This document shows positions 24,729-33,542 of a stretch of DNA of 64,000 bases, one piece after another. Every line of letters starts with the position of its first letter. The first letter of the stretch is position 1. The notes below the pieces were generated by a model. It did no database searches and was not told the origin of the DNA. It worked only from the letters and a program-made list of their open reading frames with translations. A program made the translations under genes and the position numbers. Source of the DNA: Vannielia litorea (lineage in GTDB: Bacteria > Pseudomonadota > Alphaproteobacteria > Rhodobacterales > Rhodobacteraceae); contig NZ_JAHVJR010000001.1 in NCBI RefSeq assembly GCF_019801175.1, positions 2,046,001 to 2,110,000 on the forward strand, written 5' to 3'.

Positions 24729-25397
24729 ATGGCGGGCTTTCACGCGGTGATCACCGGCGCAAGCCGCGGCATTGGTCGCTCCCTCGCCGAACGACTGGCC
24801 ACTGAAGGCCCGGTGCTCGGCACTTGCCGCAGCACGCCTCCCGACCTGACCGGCGTCACATGGGCGACCGTCGAAATGGCCGATCCGGCCTCCATCACTG
24901 CTTTCGCTGCCGGACTTGAGGGCGCGCCCATCGAGCACCTCGTCTGCAACGCCGGCATCTATCCCGACAAGGGGCAGAGCCTTGAGGGCGGCTACCCGCC
25001 CAAGATGTGGGCCGAGAGCTTTACCGTCAACGTCACCGCCGCCTTCCTCGCGGTGCAGGCACTGCTCCCCAACCTGCGCAAGGCGCAGGCCCCGCGCATC
25101 GCCCTCATCTCCTCGCAAATGGCATCCGACACCCGCGCACCCGGCGGCAGCTACATCTACCGCGCCTCCAAGGCCGCGCTGCTGAACCTCGGGCGCAACC
25201 TCGCGACCGACCTGAAGCCGGAGGGCATCGCCGTGGGCATCTATCACCCCGGCTGGGTCCAGACCGATATGGGCGGCAGCGCCGCCGAGATCACCGTAGA
25301 TGAGGCCGCAGAGGGCCTTGCAGCGCGCATCGCCGAGCTTTCGCCTGCCACCACCGGGCAATTCCTCACGTGGGATGGCCGCCCCCACGCCTTCTAA
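24729..25397 (+). CDS. SDR-family NAD(P)-dependent oxidoreductase
   Basis: A 222-residue short-chain dehydrogenase/reductase. The cofactor motif TGASRGIGRS is at about residues 8-17, NAG at about 75, and the catalytic Ser and YxxxK are in ISSQMASDTRAPGG and YIYRASKAALLN. The substrate is unknown. The start at 24729 is one base after the DUF1178 stop, so the GAG-rich end of that gene supplies the ribosome binding site. The downstream EamA gene is convergent with a 20-nt gap. Confidence 0.87.
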   Translation: MAGFHAVITGASRGIGRSLAERLATEGPVLGTCRSTPPDLTGVTWATVEMADPASITAFAAGLEGAPIEHLVCNAGIYPDKGQSLEGGYPPKMWAESFTVNVTAAFLAVQALLPNLRKAQAPRIALISSQMASDTRAPGGSYIYRASKAALLNLGRNLATDLKPEGIAVGIYHPGWVQTDMGGSAAEITVDEAAEGLAARIAELSPATTGQFLTWDGRPHAF

Positions 25398-25417
25398 GGC
25401 GCAGGCAGCCCGCCCTC

Positions 25418-26338
25418 TCAGAACTTCGTTTCACCCGAAACCGGCGTCACCTTCCGGCGGCTCACCACCGCCTCGCGCCACGTGATGAAGCTGATCGCCG
25501 CGATGATCACCGTGCCGCCGAGGATCACCCAAGTGTCGAGCCCCTCGTCGAACATGAAGTAGCCGAGCGCCACCGCCCAGATCAGCTGCAAGAAGGTCAC
25601 CGGCTGGGTCACCGTCACCGGTGCACATTTGAACGCGACGCCCATGGTGTAATGCGCCCCTGTGGCAAAGGCCGCCGTCAGAAAGAGAATGCCGAGGTCG
25701 TGCCAGCTCACCGGTACCCAGACCGCCCATGCAAAGGGAACGAGCCCGATCGATACCGTCACCGAAAGCATCGCCACCAGCGTCGCCGCGCTCACCCGGT
25801 CCGAGATCTGCTTGGCCACGATATAGCTCGCCGCAAGGCACAGCGCCGCGCCAACCATGGCCCAATGCCCTGCCTGCAGCTCCCTGAAGCCCGGGCGCAG
25901 GATTATGATCGCCCCGATAAGGGCCGCCACCACCGCGAGGATCCGCCGCAGCGCCATCTTCTCCCCCAAGAAGATCACTGCGCCCAGCGTCACGTAGACC
26001 GGCGACATGTAGTTGAGCGCCGTCACCTCCGCGATGGTGATCGTGCTCATCCCGTAGAACCAGAGCATGACCCCCACGGTATGCGCCGCGCCGCGGCCAG
26101 CGAAGATCTTCAACTCCCGTATGCCGAGCCGGTCGGCCCGGATCGCCGGGATCATCGGTAGGATAAAGATGAGCCCCAGCGCGTAGCGCAAAAAGGCCGC
26201 CTGAGGCGCCGGCACCCGCCCGCCGGTCAGCTTCACCGAGGCCGTAACCGCGACAAAGAGCACGCCGGTCACGACCATCCAGAGCACGCCCGCAACGGGG
26301 CGGTTGGGTGCAGTTGTTTCGGGAGAAACCGTTGCCAT
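25418..26338 (-). CDS. EamA/DMT family transporter
   Basis: A 306-residue drug/metabolite transporter superfamily protein with two EamA repeats and about ten transmembrane helices. The repeats start near MVVTGVLFVAVTASVKL and MVGAALCLAASYIVAKQISD. The substrate cannot be deduced; members export amino acids, nucleobases or other metabolites. The ATG at 26338 follows GGGAG on the minus strand. It lies 51 nt downstream of argO on the same strand, so a small exporter operon is possible. Confidence 0.87.
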   Translation of the reverse strand: MATVSPETTAPNRPVAGVLWMVVTGVLFVAVTASVKLTGGRVPAPQAAFLRYALGLIFILPMIPAIRADRLGIRELKIFAGRGAAHTVGVMLWFYGMSTITIAEVTALNYMSPVYVTLGAVIFLGEKMALRRILAVVAALIGAIIILRPGFRELQAGHWAMVGAALCLAASYIVAKQISDRVSAATLVAMLSVTVSIGLVPFAWAVWVPVSWHDLGILFLTAAFATGAHYTMGVAFKCAPVTVTQPVTFLQLIWAVALGYFMFDEGLDTWVILGGTVIIAAISFITWREAVVSRRKVTPVSGETKF

Positions 26339-26389
26339 GTGAACTATGTGCGGGAGTCATGCGACAAGGTCAACCGGGATGCCTCCGCG

Positions 26390-26995
26390 TCACGCTCCCA
26401 TGATCAGCCCCGCCGCGATCACCCACATCACTACCCCGATGCCCACATCCAGCACCCGCCACGCAGTGGGCCGGGCAAAGATCGGGGCGAGCAGCCGGGC
26501 GCCATAGGCCAGCGTGAAAAAGAAGGTGAAAGAGGCGATGGCCGCCCCCGCCCCGAAGGCCAGCTCATGCGGCTCATAACGGGTCGAGATCGAGCCAAGC
26601 AGCGCCAGCGTGTCGAGGTAGACATGCGGGTTGAGCCATGTGAGCGCAAGGCAGGTCGCCAATGCAGCAAGCCGCGTCTGCCCGCCGTTGCCCGCACTCT
26701 CCAACGCCTCGCCCCCACGCCACGCCGCCCAAAAGCTCCGCGCCCCGTAAGCCACCAAAAACGCCGCGCCGCCCCAGCGGAACCACGGCAATAGCGACGG
26801 CATTACATCGGCCAACGTGGCGAACCCCGCCACCCCAAGGCTGATCAAGACCGCGTCCGAGAGCGCGCAGGTCAGCGCAACCTCGAACACATAGGCCCGC
26901 TTCAGCCCCTGCCTGAGCACAAAGGCGTTCTGCGCCCCGATTGCCAGAATCAGCCCAAGGCTCAGGGAGAACCCCGCAATCGCCGCATCCCACAT
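26390..26995 (-). CDS. argO: LysE/ArgO-family amino-acid exporter
   Basis: A 201-residue LysE-type exporter with six transmembrane helices. Diagnostic segments are LGLILAIGAQNAFVLRQGLK at the N-terminus and CLALTWLNPHVYLDTLALLGS in the middle, the latter nearly universal in ArgO/LysE. Arginine or lysine efflux is the likely role. AAGGAGG lies about 9 nt before the ATG at 26995. It is divergent from an ArgP-type LysR regulator across an 89-nt intergenic region, the standard arrangement for lysine/arginine-responsive control. Confidence 0.92.
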   Translation of the reverse strand: MWDAAIAGFSLSLGLILAIGAQNAFVLRQGLKRAYVFEVALTCALSDAVLISLGVAGFATLADVMPSLLPWFRWGGAAFLVAYGARSFWAAWRGGEALESAGNGGQTRLAALATCLALTWLNPHVYLDTLALLGSISTRYEPHELAFGAGAAIASFTFFFTLAYGARLLAPIFARPTAWRVLDVGIGVVMWVIAAGLIMGA

Positions 26996-27072
26996 CTGTC
27001 CGCCTCCTTCCGGTGTCAGGGCGTGCTATGGGACCGCGCCGAATAAGCCTAGTGAATTTAACTGATCCGGAT

Positions 27073-27085
27073 TAAGCATAGCTTA
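27073..27085. promoter_or_regulatory. LysR-type palindrome between argO and argP
   Basis: TAAGCATAGCTTA (TAAGC-N3-GCTTA) is a T-N11-A palindrome typical of LysR-family operators. Its last base is the first base of the argP start codon, suggesting autoregulation by blocking initiation, while argO lies 78 nt away on the other side. Confidence 0.55.
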
Positions 27086-27975
27086 TGTTCACCGATCCTG
27101 CCCTCCTCGCCCTCCATGCCGTGCTCCGCACAGGCAGTTTCGAGGGTGCCGCCGCGCAGCTAAACGTCACGCCGCCCGCCATCTCCCAGCGCATCCGGAA
27201 GCTGGAAGAGCAGATGGGCACGCCACTGATCCGCCGAACAACGCCCTGCGAGGCCACCGATACCGGCGCCCGCCTCTATCGCCATGCCGAAGAGATGGGC
27301 CTTCTCGCCCGTGCTTTGGCCGCAGACCTCGGGCAGCCCTCTGCGCCTGCCACCCTGCGCCTCGCCGTCAACGCCGACAGCCTTGCCACATGGTTCATCG
27401 AAGCCATGGCCGGGGTGGAGGGGATCAGCTTCGATCTTGTTGTGGATGACGAGGATCACTCCGCCGACTGGCTCCGCCGAGGCGAAGTGCTGGCCGCCAT
27501 TTCCGCCCACCCCGGGCCGGTGCAGGGGTGCGACGTGCATGCACTGGGCGCCCTGCGCTACCACGCCACCTGCGCCCCGGGTTTCGCCGCCCGCCACTTC
27601 CCGCAGGGACCAACGGCAGAGGGCCTCGCCCGCGCGCCCTGCCTGAGTTTCTCCGCCAAGGACCGGCTGCAAAGCCACTGGATGCATGCCGCGACCGGAG
27701 CGCACCCCTCTCCGCCCCATCACACCCTGCCCGCCACCTCGGCCTTCATAGATGCCGCCCGCGCGGGCCTCGGCTGGGGCCTCAACCCCGCCCCGCTGGC
27801 CGCACCGCACCTCGCCGATGGCTCACTGGTCGATATGAAACCCGGCCTTACCGTGGACCGCCCGCTCTATTGGCTGGTCTCCCGCCTCGCCGCGCCGGCG
27901 CTGGCGGACCTCACAGCCTCGGTCCGCGCCGCCGCCCGCGCCCATCTCGTGCAGCCCGCTCCGGAAGAATTTTAA
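27085..27975 (+). CDS. argP: LysR-family regulator, ArgP/LysG type
   Basis: A 296-residue LysR-type transcription factor. The N-terminal helix-turn-helix contains FEGAAAQLNVTPPAISQRIRKLEEQMG, with the ArgP-typical AISQRI recognition helix. A C-terminal effector domain for lysine or arginine follows. It is divergent from argO, whose transcription it should activate. The ATG at 27085 has no convincing Shine-Dalgarno and a T-N11-A palindrome abuts it, so the transcript may be leaderless or short-leadered. The stop codon lies inside the left arm of a terminator-like hairpin. Confidence 0.9.
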   Translation: MFTDPALLALHAVLRTGSFEGAAAQLNVTPPAISQRIRKLEEQMGTPLIRRTTPCEATDTGARLYRHAEEMGLLARALAADLGQPSAPATLRLAVNADSLATWFIEAMAGVEGISFDLVVDDEDHSADWLRRGEVLAAISAHPGPVQGCDVHALGALRYHATCAPGFAARHFPQGPTAEGLARAPCLSFSAKDRLQSHWMHAATGAHPSPPHHTLPATSAFIDAARAGLGWGLNPAPLAAPHLADGSLVDMKPGLTVDRPLYWLVSRLAAPALADLTASVRAAARAHLVQPAPEEF

Positions 27976-28018
27976 CGAAAATTCTTCCCTGCCCGAAAAT
28001 TCTTCGTGAAGAATTTTC
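27963..28018. repeat. Two tandem perfect hairpins of the GAAGAATTTTC family
   Basis: GGAAGAATTTT / AAAATTCTTCC (27963-27973 and 27978-27988, loop AACG) and GAAAATTCTTC / GAAGAATTTTC (27995-28005 and 28008-28018, loop GT) are each 11-bp perfect inverted repeats built from the same core. They lie between convergent argP and the SLC13 permease and probably act as a bidirectional terminator. Alternative pairing between the two units is possible. Confidence 0.75.
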
Positions 28019-28047
28019 CACCCGCGCGCGCCATCACGCTCGCCCCA

Positions 28048-29826
28048 TCACAACGGCCAGAACACCAGAATGAGCGGGATCGACACCGCCACCACGAGGA
28101 TCTCCAGCGGCAGCCCCATGCGCCAGTAGTCGCCGAACGAATAGCCCCCCGGCCCGAGGATCAGCGTGTTGTTCTTGTGTCCGATGGGGGTGAGAAAGGC
28201 CGAGGAGGCCGCCACCGCCACCGCCATCAGGAACGGGTCCGCCGAAACGCCCAGCGAGTTCGCCATCTGTATCCCGATCGGGGCGGCCACAATCGCCGTC
28301 GCCGTGTTGTTCAGCACGTCCGAGAGCGTCATCGTGACGACCATCAGGATCGTCAAAATCGCCCAGGCCGGCCATCCTTCCGTCAGCCCCACCAGCCCGC
28401 CCGCGATCAGCTCGGTGCCGCCCGATTCCTCCAGCGCCGCACCCAGCGGAATCATCGACCCCAACAGCACGACCACCGGCCACTCAATGTGATCATAGAG
28501 CTCGCTCAGGCTGAGGATCTTGGTCAGCACGTAGCCCACCACAACGATCCCCAGTGCCACCGGCAGGTAAAGCAGCCCGAAGGACGCCGCCGCCACCGCG
28601 GCGGCGAACAGCCCGATTGCGAGCCAAGTCTTGCTGTCCTGTGTCACCGCAAGGCCCCGGTCGGCCAACGGCAAGGCGCCGATCCACGCGGTCACCTCCG
28701 CCGTCCGGTCGTTGGGCGCAAGCAGCAGCAAGATGTCGCCCGGCTTCACGATCTCCTTGCGCACCTGGCTGGTGATCCGCTTGCCCTGCCGCGAGATCCC
28801 CATGAGGATCGTCCGCTGCCGCCAGCTCAGCCCGATCCCATGCGCCGAGCGCCCGGCAATGCGCGAATCCTCCGGCACCACCACCTCGATCAGCCCCAGC
28901 CCGGCGCCAGCCTCGGCCAGAAGCTCCCGGCGCTTCTCGTCAGAAAAAACCAGCGCGTGCGAGGCCCGGAACTCGTCCAGCGCATCCGGCACCGCCTCCA
29001 GCACCAGCGCATCCTCAGCTTCGATCTTTGTCAGCCGCTGCGCGCCGTAGAGCCGCTTGCCCCCGCGCACCAGCCCCAGCACGCCCACGTCGGCCTTGGC
29101 CGCCAACTCCTCGACATCGCGCACCCTCTGGCCCACGAACTTGGAGCCCTCCGGCACCGTCAGCTCGGCAATGTAATTCTTCACCTCGCTCTCCGAGACC
29201 GCGCCCGCCCCGTCCCCGGTCGAAGGGATCAGCCGCCAGCCGCCGAGCGCTACAAAGGCCAGCCCCGCCAGCGCCGTCAGCCCGCCCACGGGGGCGAAGT
29301 CGAACATCCTGAACGGCTCGCCCAGCGCATCGCCCCGCACCGAGGCGATGATGATGTTGGGCGGCGTGCCAATGAGCGTGGCCATGCCGCCGAGAATGGT
29401 GGCAAAACTGAGCGGCATCAGGCTCAGCCCCGGCGAACGCCCCGCCTTCCGCGCGGTCTGAATGTCCACCGGCATCAGAAGCGCCAGCGCCGCGACGTTG
29501 TTCATGAAGGCGCTGAGCACACCGCCCACGCCGCCCATCAGCGCGATATGGCCGCCCAGCCCCCGAGCCGAGGAGACCAGAGTTCGGGTGATCAGCAGCA
29601 CCGCGCCCGAGTTCACGAGACCGGCCGACACAACCAGCACCAACGCCACCACCAGCGTCGCCGGGTGGCCAAAGCCCTCGAAGGCCCGGTCCGAGGGCAC
29701 AACGCCCAGCACGACCCCGGCCATGAGTGCCGCAAAGGCCACGAGGTCATAGCGAAACCGTCCCCAAAGCAGCAGCCCGAAGACTGCCCCGAAAAGCACG
29801 AAGAGTGTTACCTGATCACCCGTCAC
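28048..29826 (-). CDS. SLC13-family permease with two TrkA-C domains
   Basis: A 592-residue ion-transporter/SLC13 (ArsB/NhaD-like) permease. About six helices come first (with GTPPNIIIASVRGDALGEPF, a signature stretch). Residues about 215-385 form two soluble RCK_C/TrkA-C modules (ELTVPEGSKFVGQRVRDVE and IEVVVPEDSRIAGRSAHGI), and the second membrane half follows, including DVLNNTATAIVAAPIG. Homologues transport anions such as sulfate or dicarboxylates; the substrate here is not known, and the TrkA-C domains suggest ligand gating. The GTG start at 29826 gives MTGDQVTLFVLFGAVFG. It is divergent from yebC. Confidence 0.88.
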   Translation of the reverse strand: MTGDQVTLFVLFGAVFGLLLWGRFRYDLVAFAALMAGVVLGVVPSDRAFEGFGHPATLVVALVLVVSAGLVNSGAVLLITRTLVSSARGLGGHIALMGGVGGVLSAFMNNVAALALLMPVDIQTARKAGRSPGLSLMPLSFATILGGMATLIGTPPNIIIASVRGDALGEPFRMFDFAPVGGLTALAGLAFVALGGWRLIPSTGDGAGAVSESEVKNYIAELTVPEGSKFVGQRVRDVEELAAKADVGVLGLVRGGKRLYGAQRLTKIEAEDALVLEAVPDALDEFRASHALVFSDEKRRELLAEAGAGLGLIEVVVPEDSRIAGRSAHGIGLSWRQRTILMGISRQGKRITSQVRKEIVKPGDILLLLAPNDRTAEVTAWIGALPLADRGLAVTQDSKTWLAIGLFAAAVAAASFGLLYLPVALGIVVVGYVLTKILSLSELYDHIEWPVVVLLGSMIPLGAALEESGGTELIAGGLVGLTEGWPAWAILTILMVVTMTLSDVLNNTATAIVAAPIGIQMANSLGVSADPFLMAVAVAASSAFLTPIGHKNNTLILGPGGYSFGDYWRMGLPLEILVVAVSIPLILVFWPL

Positions 29827-29970
29827 CTGGGCCCGCCCCCTGAAAATTCATTCGGCCGATCATGGCCCCCGCGCTGCCGGAAGGAAACCCGCCACGCACC
29901 TTGCCCCCGGCCCCGCCTCTGCCCTATATAGCCCGCCAGATCAGCCAACCAGCACGCAACGGAGGCCCCC

Positions 29971-30717
29971 ATGGCCGGCCACTCAAAATGGGCGAACATC
30001 CAGCACCGCAAAGGGCGGCAGGATGCGGCTCGCTCCAAGCTCTTCTCCAAGCTCGCCAAGGAAATCACCGTGGCGGCCAAGATGGGCGACCCCGACCCCG
30101 ACAACAACCCGCGCCTGCGCCTCGCGGTGAAAGAGGCCAAGTCGCAATCGGTGCCGAAGGACGTGATCCAGCGCGCGATTGACAAGTCCCAGGCCGCAGG
30201 CGGCGATGACTACAAAGAAATCCGCTACGAGGGCTACGGCCCCGGCGGCGTGGCGGTGATCGTCGAGGCGATGACCGACAACCTCAACCGCACCGCCTCT
30301 ACCGTGCGCTCCACTTTCGGCAAGCACGGCGGCAACCTCGGCGAGACCGGCTCTGTCGGCTTCATGTTCGACCGCAAGGGCGAAATCACCTACCCCGCCT
30401 CCGTGGGCGACGAGGACACGGTGATGATGGCCGCCATCGAAGCAGGCGCCGAGGATGTGGAGAGCACCGAGGAGGGCCACACCATCCTCTGCGCCGACAC
30501 CGATCTCAACGAGGTGTCTACCGCGCTCGAGGCCGAACTGGGCGAGAGCGAGACCGCCAAGCTGGTCTGGCGCCCCACCACCACCACCGAGCTGGACCTC
30601 GAGGGCATGCAAAAGCTGATGCGCCTCATCGAGGTGCTGGAGGATGACGACGACATCCAGCGCGTCACCGCCAACTTCGAGGTTTCCGACGAGGTGATGG
30701 AGCAGCTCTCGGCTTGA
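29971..30717 (+). CDS. yebC: YebC/PmpR family regulatory protein
   Basis: A 248-residue YebC-family protein with the invariant MAGHSKWANIQHRKGRQDAA N-terminus and the YEGYGPGGVAVIVEAMTDN and GSVGFMFDRKGEI motifs. Members act as DNA-binding regulators, and recent work links some to translation of difficult sequences such as proline stretches. GGAGG lies 6-7 nt before the ATG. The stop overlaps a possible TTG start of the next gene, and a strong terminator follows 31 nt later, so most transcripts should end there. Confidence 0.95.
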   Translation: MAGHSKWANIQHRKGRQDAARSKLFSKLAKEITVAAKMGDPDPDNNPRLRLAVKEAKSQSVPKDVIQRAIDKSQAAGGDDYKEIRYEGYGPGGVAVIVEAMTDNLNRTASTVRSTFGKHGGNLGETGSVGFMFDRKGEITYPASVGDEDTVMMAAIEAGAEDVESTEEGHTILCADTDLNEVSTALEAELGESETAKLVWRPTTTTELDLEGMQKLMRLIEVLEDDDDIQRVTANFEVSDEVMEQLSA

Positions 30718-31256
30718 CGGTTCGCGTCAACACCCATCCGACAACCAGCCGCGCCCTGATCTGGGGCGCGGCTTTTTTCGTGCCGATGATGTATTGGGCC
30801 CTGTGGCTGAACGTGAAGGACGGCTGGCTCCTCCTTCCGCTCGCCGACAATGGTCGCTCGACCGAGCCCTTGCCCTTCGGCCTCGGTGTGATCGCTGGCT
30901 TATCTCTCGCCTTCGGTCTCGGAACAGCCGTGGCACTCTGGCAGGCCCGCTTCGGCTCGCTGCGTTCCATCTTCCTGCCCGGCCCCGGCCGCTTCGCGCT
31001 ATGCTTTTTCCGGACCTGCCTGACGCCCTACACCAGCATCGCGATTTTCCCGATGCCGGTGGTTTTCGTGTTGGGGTTTGACGCGTCGGCGGTCATTGCC
31101 TTCGCGATCTACTTGGCCGCATGGCTCATCGCCGCCGGGCTCATCATTTCCGGCCACCGCCCCAAAGTGCTCCGCGTGCTGCTCTTTGGCCAAAACTACA
31201 TCGTTCTGTGGTCGGCCAATCTGATTGCCTGCGGCCACTTCGCCTTTCGGGTCTGA
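30714..31256 (+). CDS. Uncharacterised four-helix membrane protein
   Basis: A predicted 180-residue integral membrane protein with about four to five hydrophobic segments (first ALIWGAAFFVPMMYWALWL, last QNYIVLWSANLIACGHFAF). No family is recognised. The start is doubtful: the TTG at 30714 overlaps the yebC stop (TTGA) and gives a complete first helix, but the yebC terminator then lies inside the coding region. Later starts (GTG 30780 or ATG 30786) avoid the stem but clip the helix and have no ribosome binding site. It is convergent with priA, 7 nt apart. Codon usage matches the neighbours. Confidence 0.6.
   Translation: MTVRVNTHPTTSRALIWGAAFFVPMMYWALWLNVKDGWLLLPLADNGRSTEPLPFGLGVIAGLSLAFGLGTAVALWQARFGSLRSIFLPGPGRFALCFFRTCLTPYTSIAIFPMPVVFVLGFDASAVIAFAIYLAAWLIAAGLIISGHRPKVLRVLLFGQNYIVLWSANLIACGHFAFRV
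30748..30779 (+). terminator. Rho-independent terminator of yebC, inside the next open frame
   Basis: GCCGCGCCC pairs with GGGCGCGGC around a short loop and is followed by six T residues, a textbook terminator 31 nt after the yebC stop. The same bases encode the first transmembrane helix of the downstream membrane protein if that starts at 30714. Confidence 0.88.
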
Positions 31257-31263
31257 GCCTAGT

Positions 31264-33459
31264 TCAAAAAAAGCTTAGCGGGTCCACATCCACCTGCACC
31301 CGCACTCGGTTTGGCCAGTCGAACTGCGCCAGCCAAGTGGTCACGGCCGCCTGCACCGGCGCGGCCTTCTCAGCCTTGATCAGCAGCCGCACGCGGTGCC
31401 GCCCGCGAATTCGTGCAATCGGCGCGGGCGCGGGACCGAACACTTGGGCACCAATCGCCCTGAGCGGCTCCGCCCGCCGCGCCATCGCCGAGCCGAGGCT
31501 GTTCACATCTTCCAGCTCAGGCGACGACAGAACGATCCCCACCAGCCGCCCATAGGGCGGCACGCCCGCCGCCTTGCGCTCTTCCGCCTCGGCCCGCCAG
31601 AAGGCCTCTTCGTCCCCCGACAGAATCGCCCGGATCACCGGATGCTCCGGTTGGTAGCTCTGCAGCACCGCCAGCCCCGGCGCCTCGGCCCGCCCGGCGC
31701 GCCCGGCAACCTGCCGCATCAGTTGAAAGGTCTTCTCCGCGGCCCGCAGGTCACTCCCCTGCAAGCCCAGATCGGCGTCGATCACCCCCACCAGCGTCAG
31801 CAGCGGAAAGTTGTGGCCCTTTGCCACCATCTGCGTGCCGATAACAATGTCCGCCGCCCCGCCGGCAATGCCCTCCACCGCCGCCTTCAGTGCCCTAGCG
31901 CTCCCGAACAGGTCGGACGACAGCACCGCCACCCGCGCCTCCGGAAACAGCTCCTTCACCTCCTCGGCCAGCCGCTCCACCCCCGGCCCCACCGGTGCAA
32001 GCTTTCCCTCCGCCTCGCAGCTCGGGCAGGCCTCGGGCACAGGCTCGGTATGGCCGCACTGGTGGCACATCAGCCGCTTTAGAAAGCGGTGCTCCACCAT
32101 TCGCGCGTCGCAATCCGGGCAGGCCACCTGATGCCCGCAGGCCCGGCAGATCGTCACCGGTGCGTAGCCCCGCCGGTTGAGAAAGAGCAGCGCCTGCTCC
32201 CCCTTCTCCATCCGGTCGCGCACCAGCCCCTGCAGGGAGGGAGACACCCACCGCGTCGCCGGCAGCCCCTCGACCCGCATGTCGATGGCCCGCATCTCGG
32301 GCAGCACGGCGGCCCCGAAGCGCGATGTCAGCTCGACCCGCGCGTACTTTCCCGCCTCCGCGTTGGCCCAGCTCTCCAGCGACGGCGTGGCCGAGGCCAG
32401 CACCACCTGCGCGCCCTCGATGGAAGCCCGCAGCACCCCCATATCGCGGGCGCTGTAGGTTACGCCGTCTTCCTGCTTGTAGGAGCCGTCATGCTCCTCA
32501 TCGATCACGATCAGCCCCAACTCACGAAACGGCAGAAACAGCGCCGAGCGCGCGCCAACCACCAGTGAGGCCCCACCCTCGCCCGCCATCTTCCAGCAGC
32601 GCCGCCGCTCGGTGACCGTCACCCCGTGGTGCCATTCGGCGGGCTTGGCGCCAAAGCGCGCCTCGACCCGGCCAAGAAACTCCTGCGTCAGCGCGATCTC
32701 GGGCAGCAGCACCAGCGCCTGCCGCCCCTGCGCGAGGCACTCCGCCACCGCCTCCAGATACACCTCGGTCTTGCCCGAGCCGGTCACGCCCTTCAGCAGC
32801 GTCGTGCCATACTCACGCGACGCCACCCCGCGCCGCAACGCCCCCGCCGCTTCCGCCTGCTCGTCATTCAGTGCCTTGCCGCCGTAGTCGGGGTCGAGCG
32901 CGGGATAGGGCACATCGCGCGGCGCTAGCTCCTCGCTCACCGCGCCAAGCTTCACCAGCCCCTTCACCACCCCGGTCGAAACGCCTGCGATCTCCGCCAG
33001 CTCGCCAAGCGTGAAACTCAGCCCGCCATGCTCTTCAAGCACGCCGAGCACCCGCTCCCGCGCGGGCGTCATCCGGTCAACCGCGCCGCCACCGGGGCGA
33101 TAGACCTTGCGCATGCCCGGCGGCGTCGCCAGCCCCGGCGCGCGGGTCGCCATCCGCAGCATCTGGTGCATGTCGGTCAGCGTGTAGGCCCCGGCCCGCT
33201 CCAGAAACTCGCGCATCCCCGCGCCCATCGGCGCAACATCCAGCACCTCGCCCACGCGGCGCAGCTTGGCCCGGTCGAATCCGCCCTCGCCCGGCCCCCA
33301 GACCACGCCCATCACCCGGCGCGGCCCCAGTGGCACCACAACAAAGGCGCCCTCCGCCACCCCGCCCTCCGGCGCGGCATAGTCCAGCGTGCCGCCCAGA
33401 GGCTGGGTGGTCAGAACCGCAACTGGCTCGCCCGCCGCAAAATGGCCGTTAGCGCTCAC
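31264..33459 (-). CDS. priA: Primosomal protein N' (replication restart helicase)
   Basis: A 731-residue PriA, which recognises stalled forks and reloads the replicative helicase. The N-terminal 3'BD region is followed by superfamily 2 helicase motifs: GVTGSGKTEV (Walker A), DEEHD (Walker B) and SATPSLES (motif III). A zinc-binding insert with four CxxC pairs follows (CRACG, CPDC, CHQCG, CPSC), then the C-terminal helicase half with QMVAKGHNFPLLTLVG and RQVAGRAGRAE. The GTG start at 33459 is preceded by GGGGAG. It is divergent from the transaldolase-like gene. All key residues appear intact. Confidence 0.96.
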   Translation of the reverse strand: MSANGHFAAGEPVAVLTTQPLGGTLDYAAPEGGVAEGAFVVVPLGPRRVMGVVWGPGEGGFDRAKLRRVGEVLDVAPMGAGMREFLERAGAYTLTDMHQMLRMATRAPGLATPPGMRKVYRPGGGAVDRMTPARERVLGVLEEHGGLSFTLGELAEIAGVSTGVVKGLVKLGAVSEELAPRDVPYPALDPDYGGKALNDEQAEAAGALRRGVASREYGTTLLKGVTGSGKTEVYLEAVAECLAQGRQALVLLPEIALTQEFLGRVEARFGAKPAEWHHGVTVTERRRCWKMAGEGGASLVVGARSALFLPFRELGLIVIDEEHDGSYKQEDGVTYSARDMGVLRASIEGAQVVLASATPSLESWANAEAGKYARVELTSRFGAAVLPEMRAIDMRVEGLPATRWVSPSLQGLVRDRMEKGEQALLFLNRRGYAPVTICRACGHQVACPDCDARMVEHRFLKRLMCHQCGHTEPVPEACPSCEAEGKLAPVGPGVERLAEEVKELFPEARVAVLSSDLFGSARALKAAVEGIAGGAADIVIGTQMVAKGHNFPLLTLVGVIDADLGLQGSDLRAAEKTFQLMRQVAGRAGRAEAPGLAVLQSYQPEHPVIRAILSGDEEAFWRAEAEERKAAGVPPYGRLVGIVLSSPELEDVNSLGSAMARRAEPLRAIGAQVFGPAPAPIARIRGRHRVRLLIKAEKAAPVQAAVTTWLAQFDWPNRVRVQVDVDPLSFF

Positions 33460-33542
33460 ATTCTCCCCAATATCCGGGTTTCAGTGCCCCCTGTCCTGCG
33501 GTATGAGAGGCGCAACCGCAAGTCCGCCCGAGGAGGCCGCAC

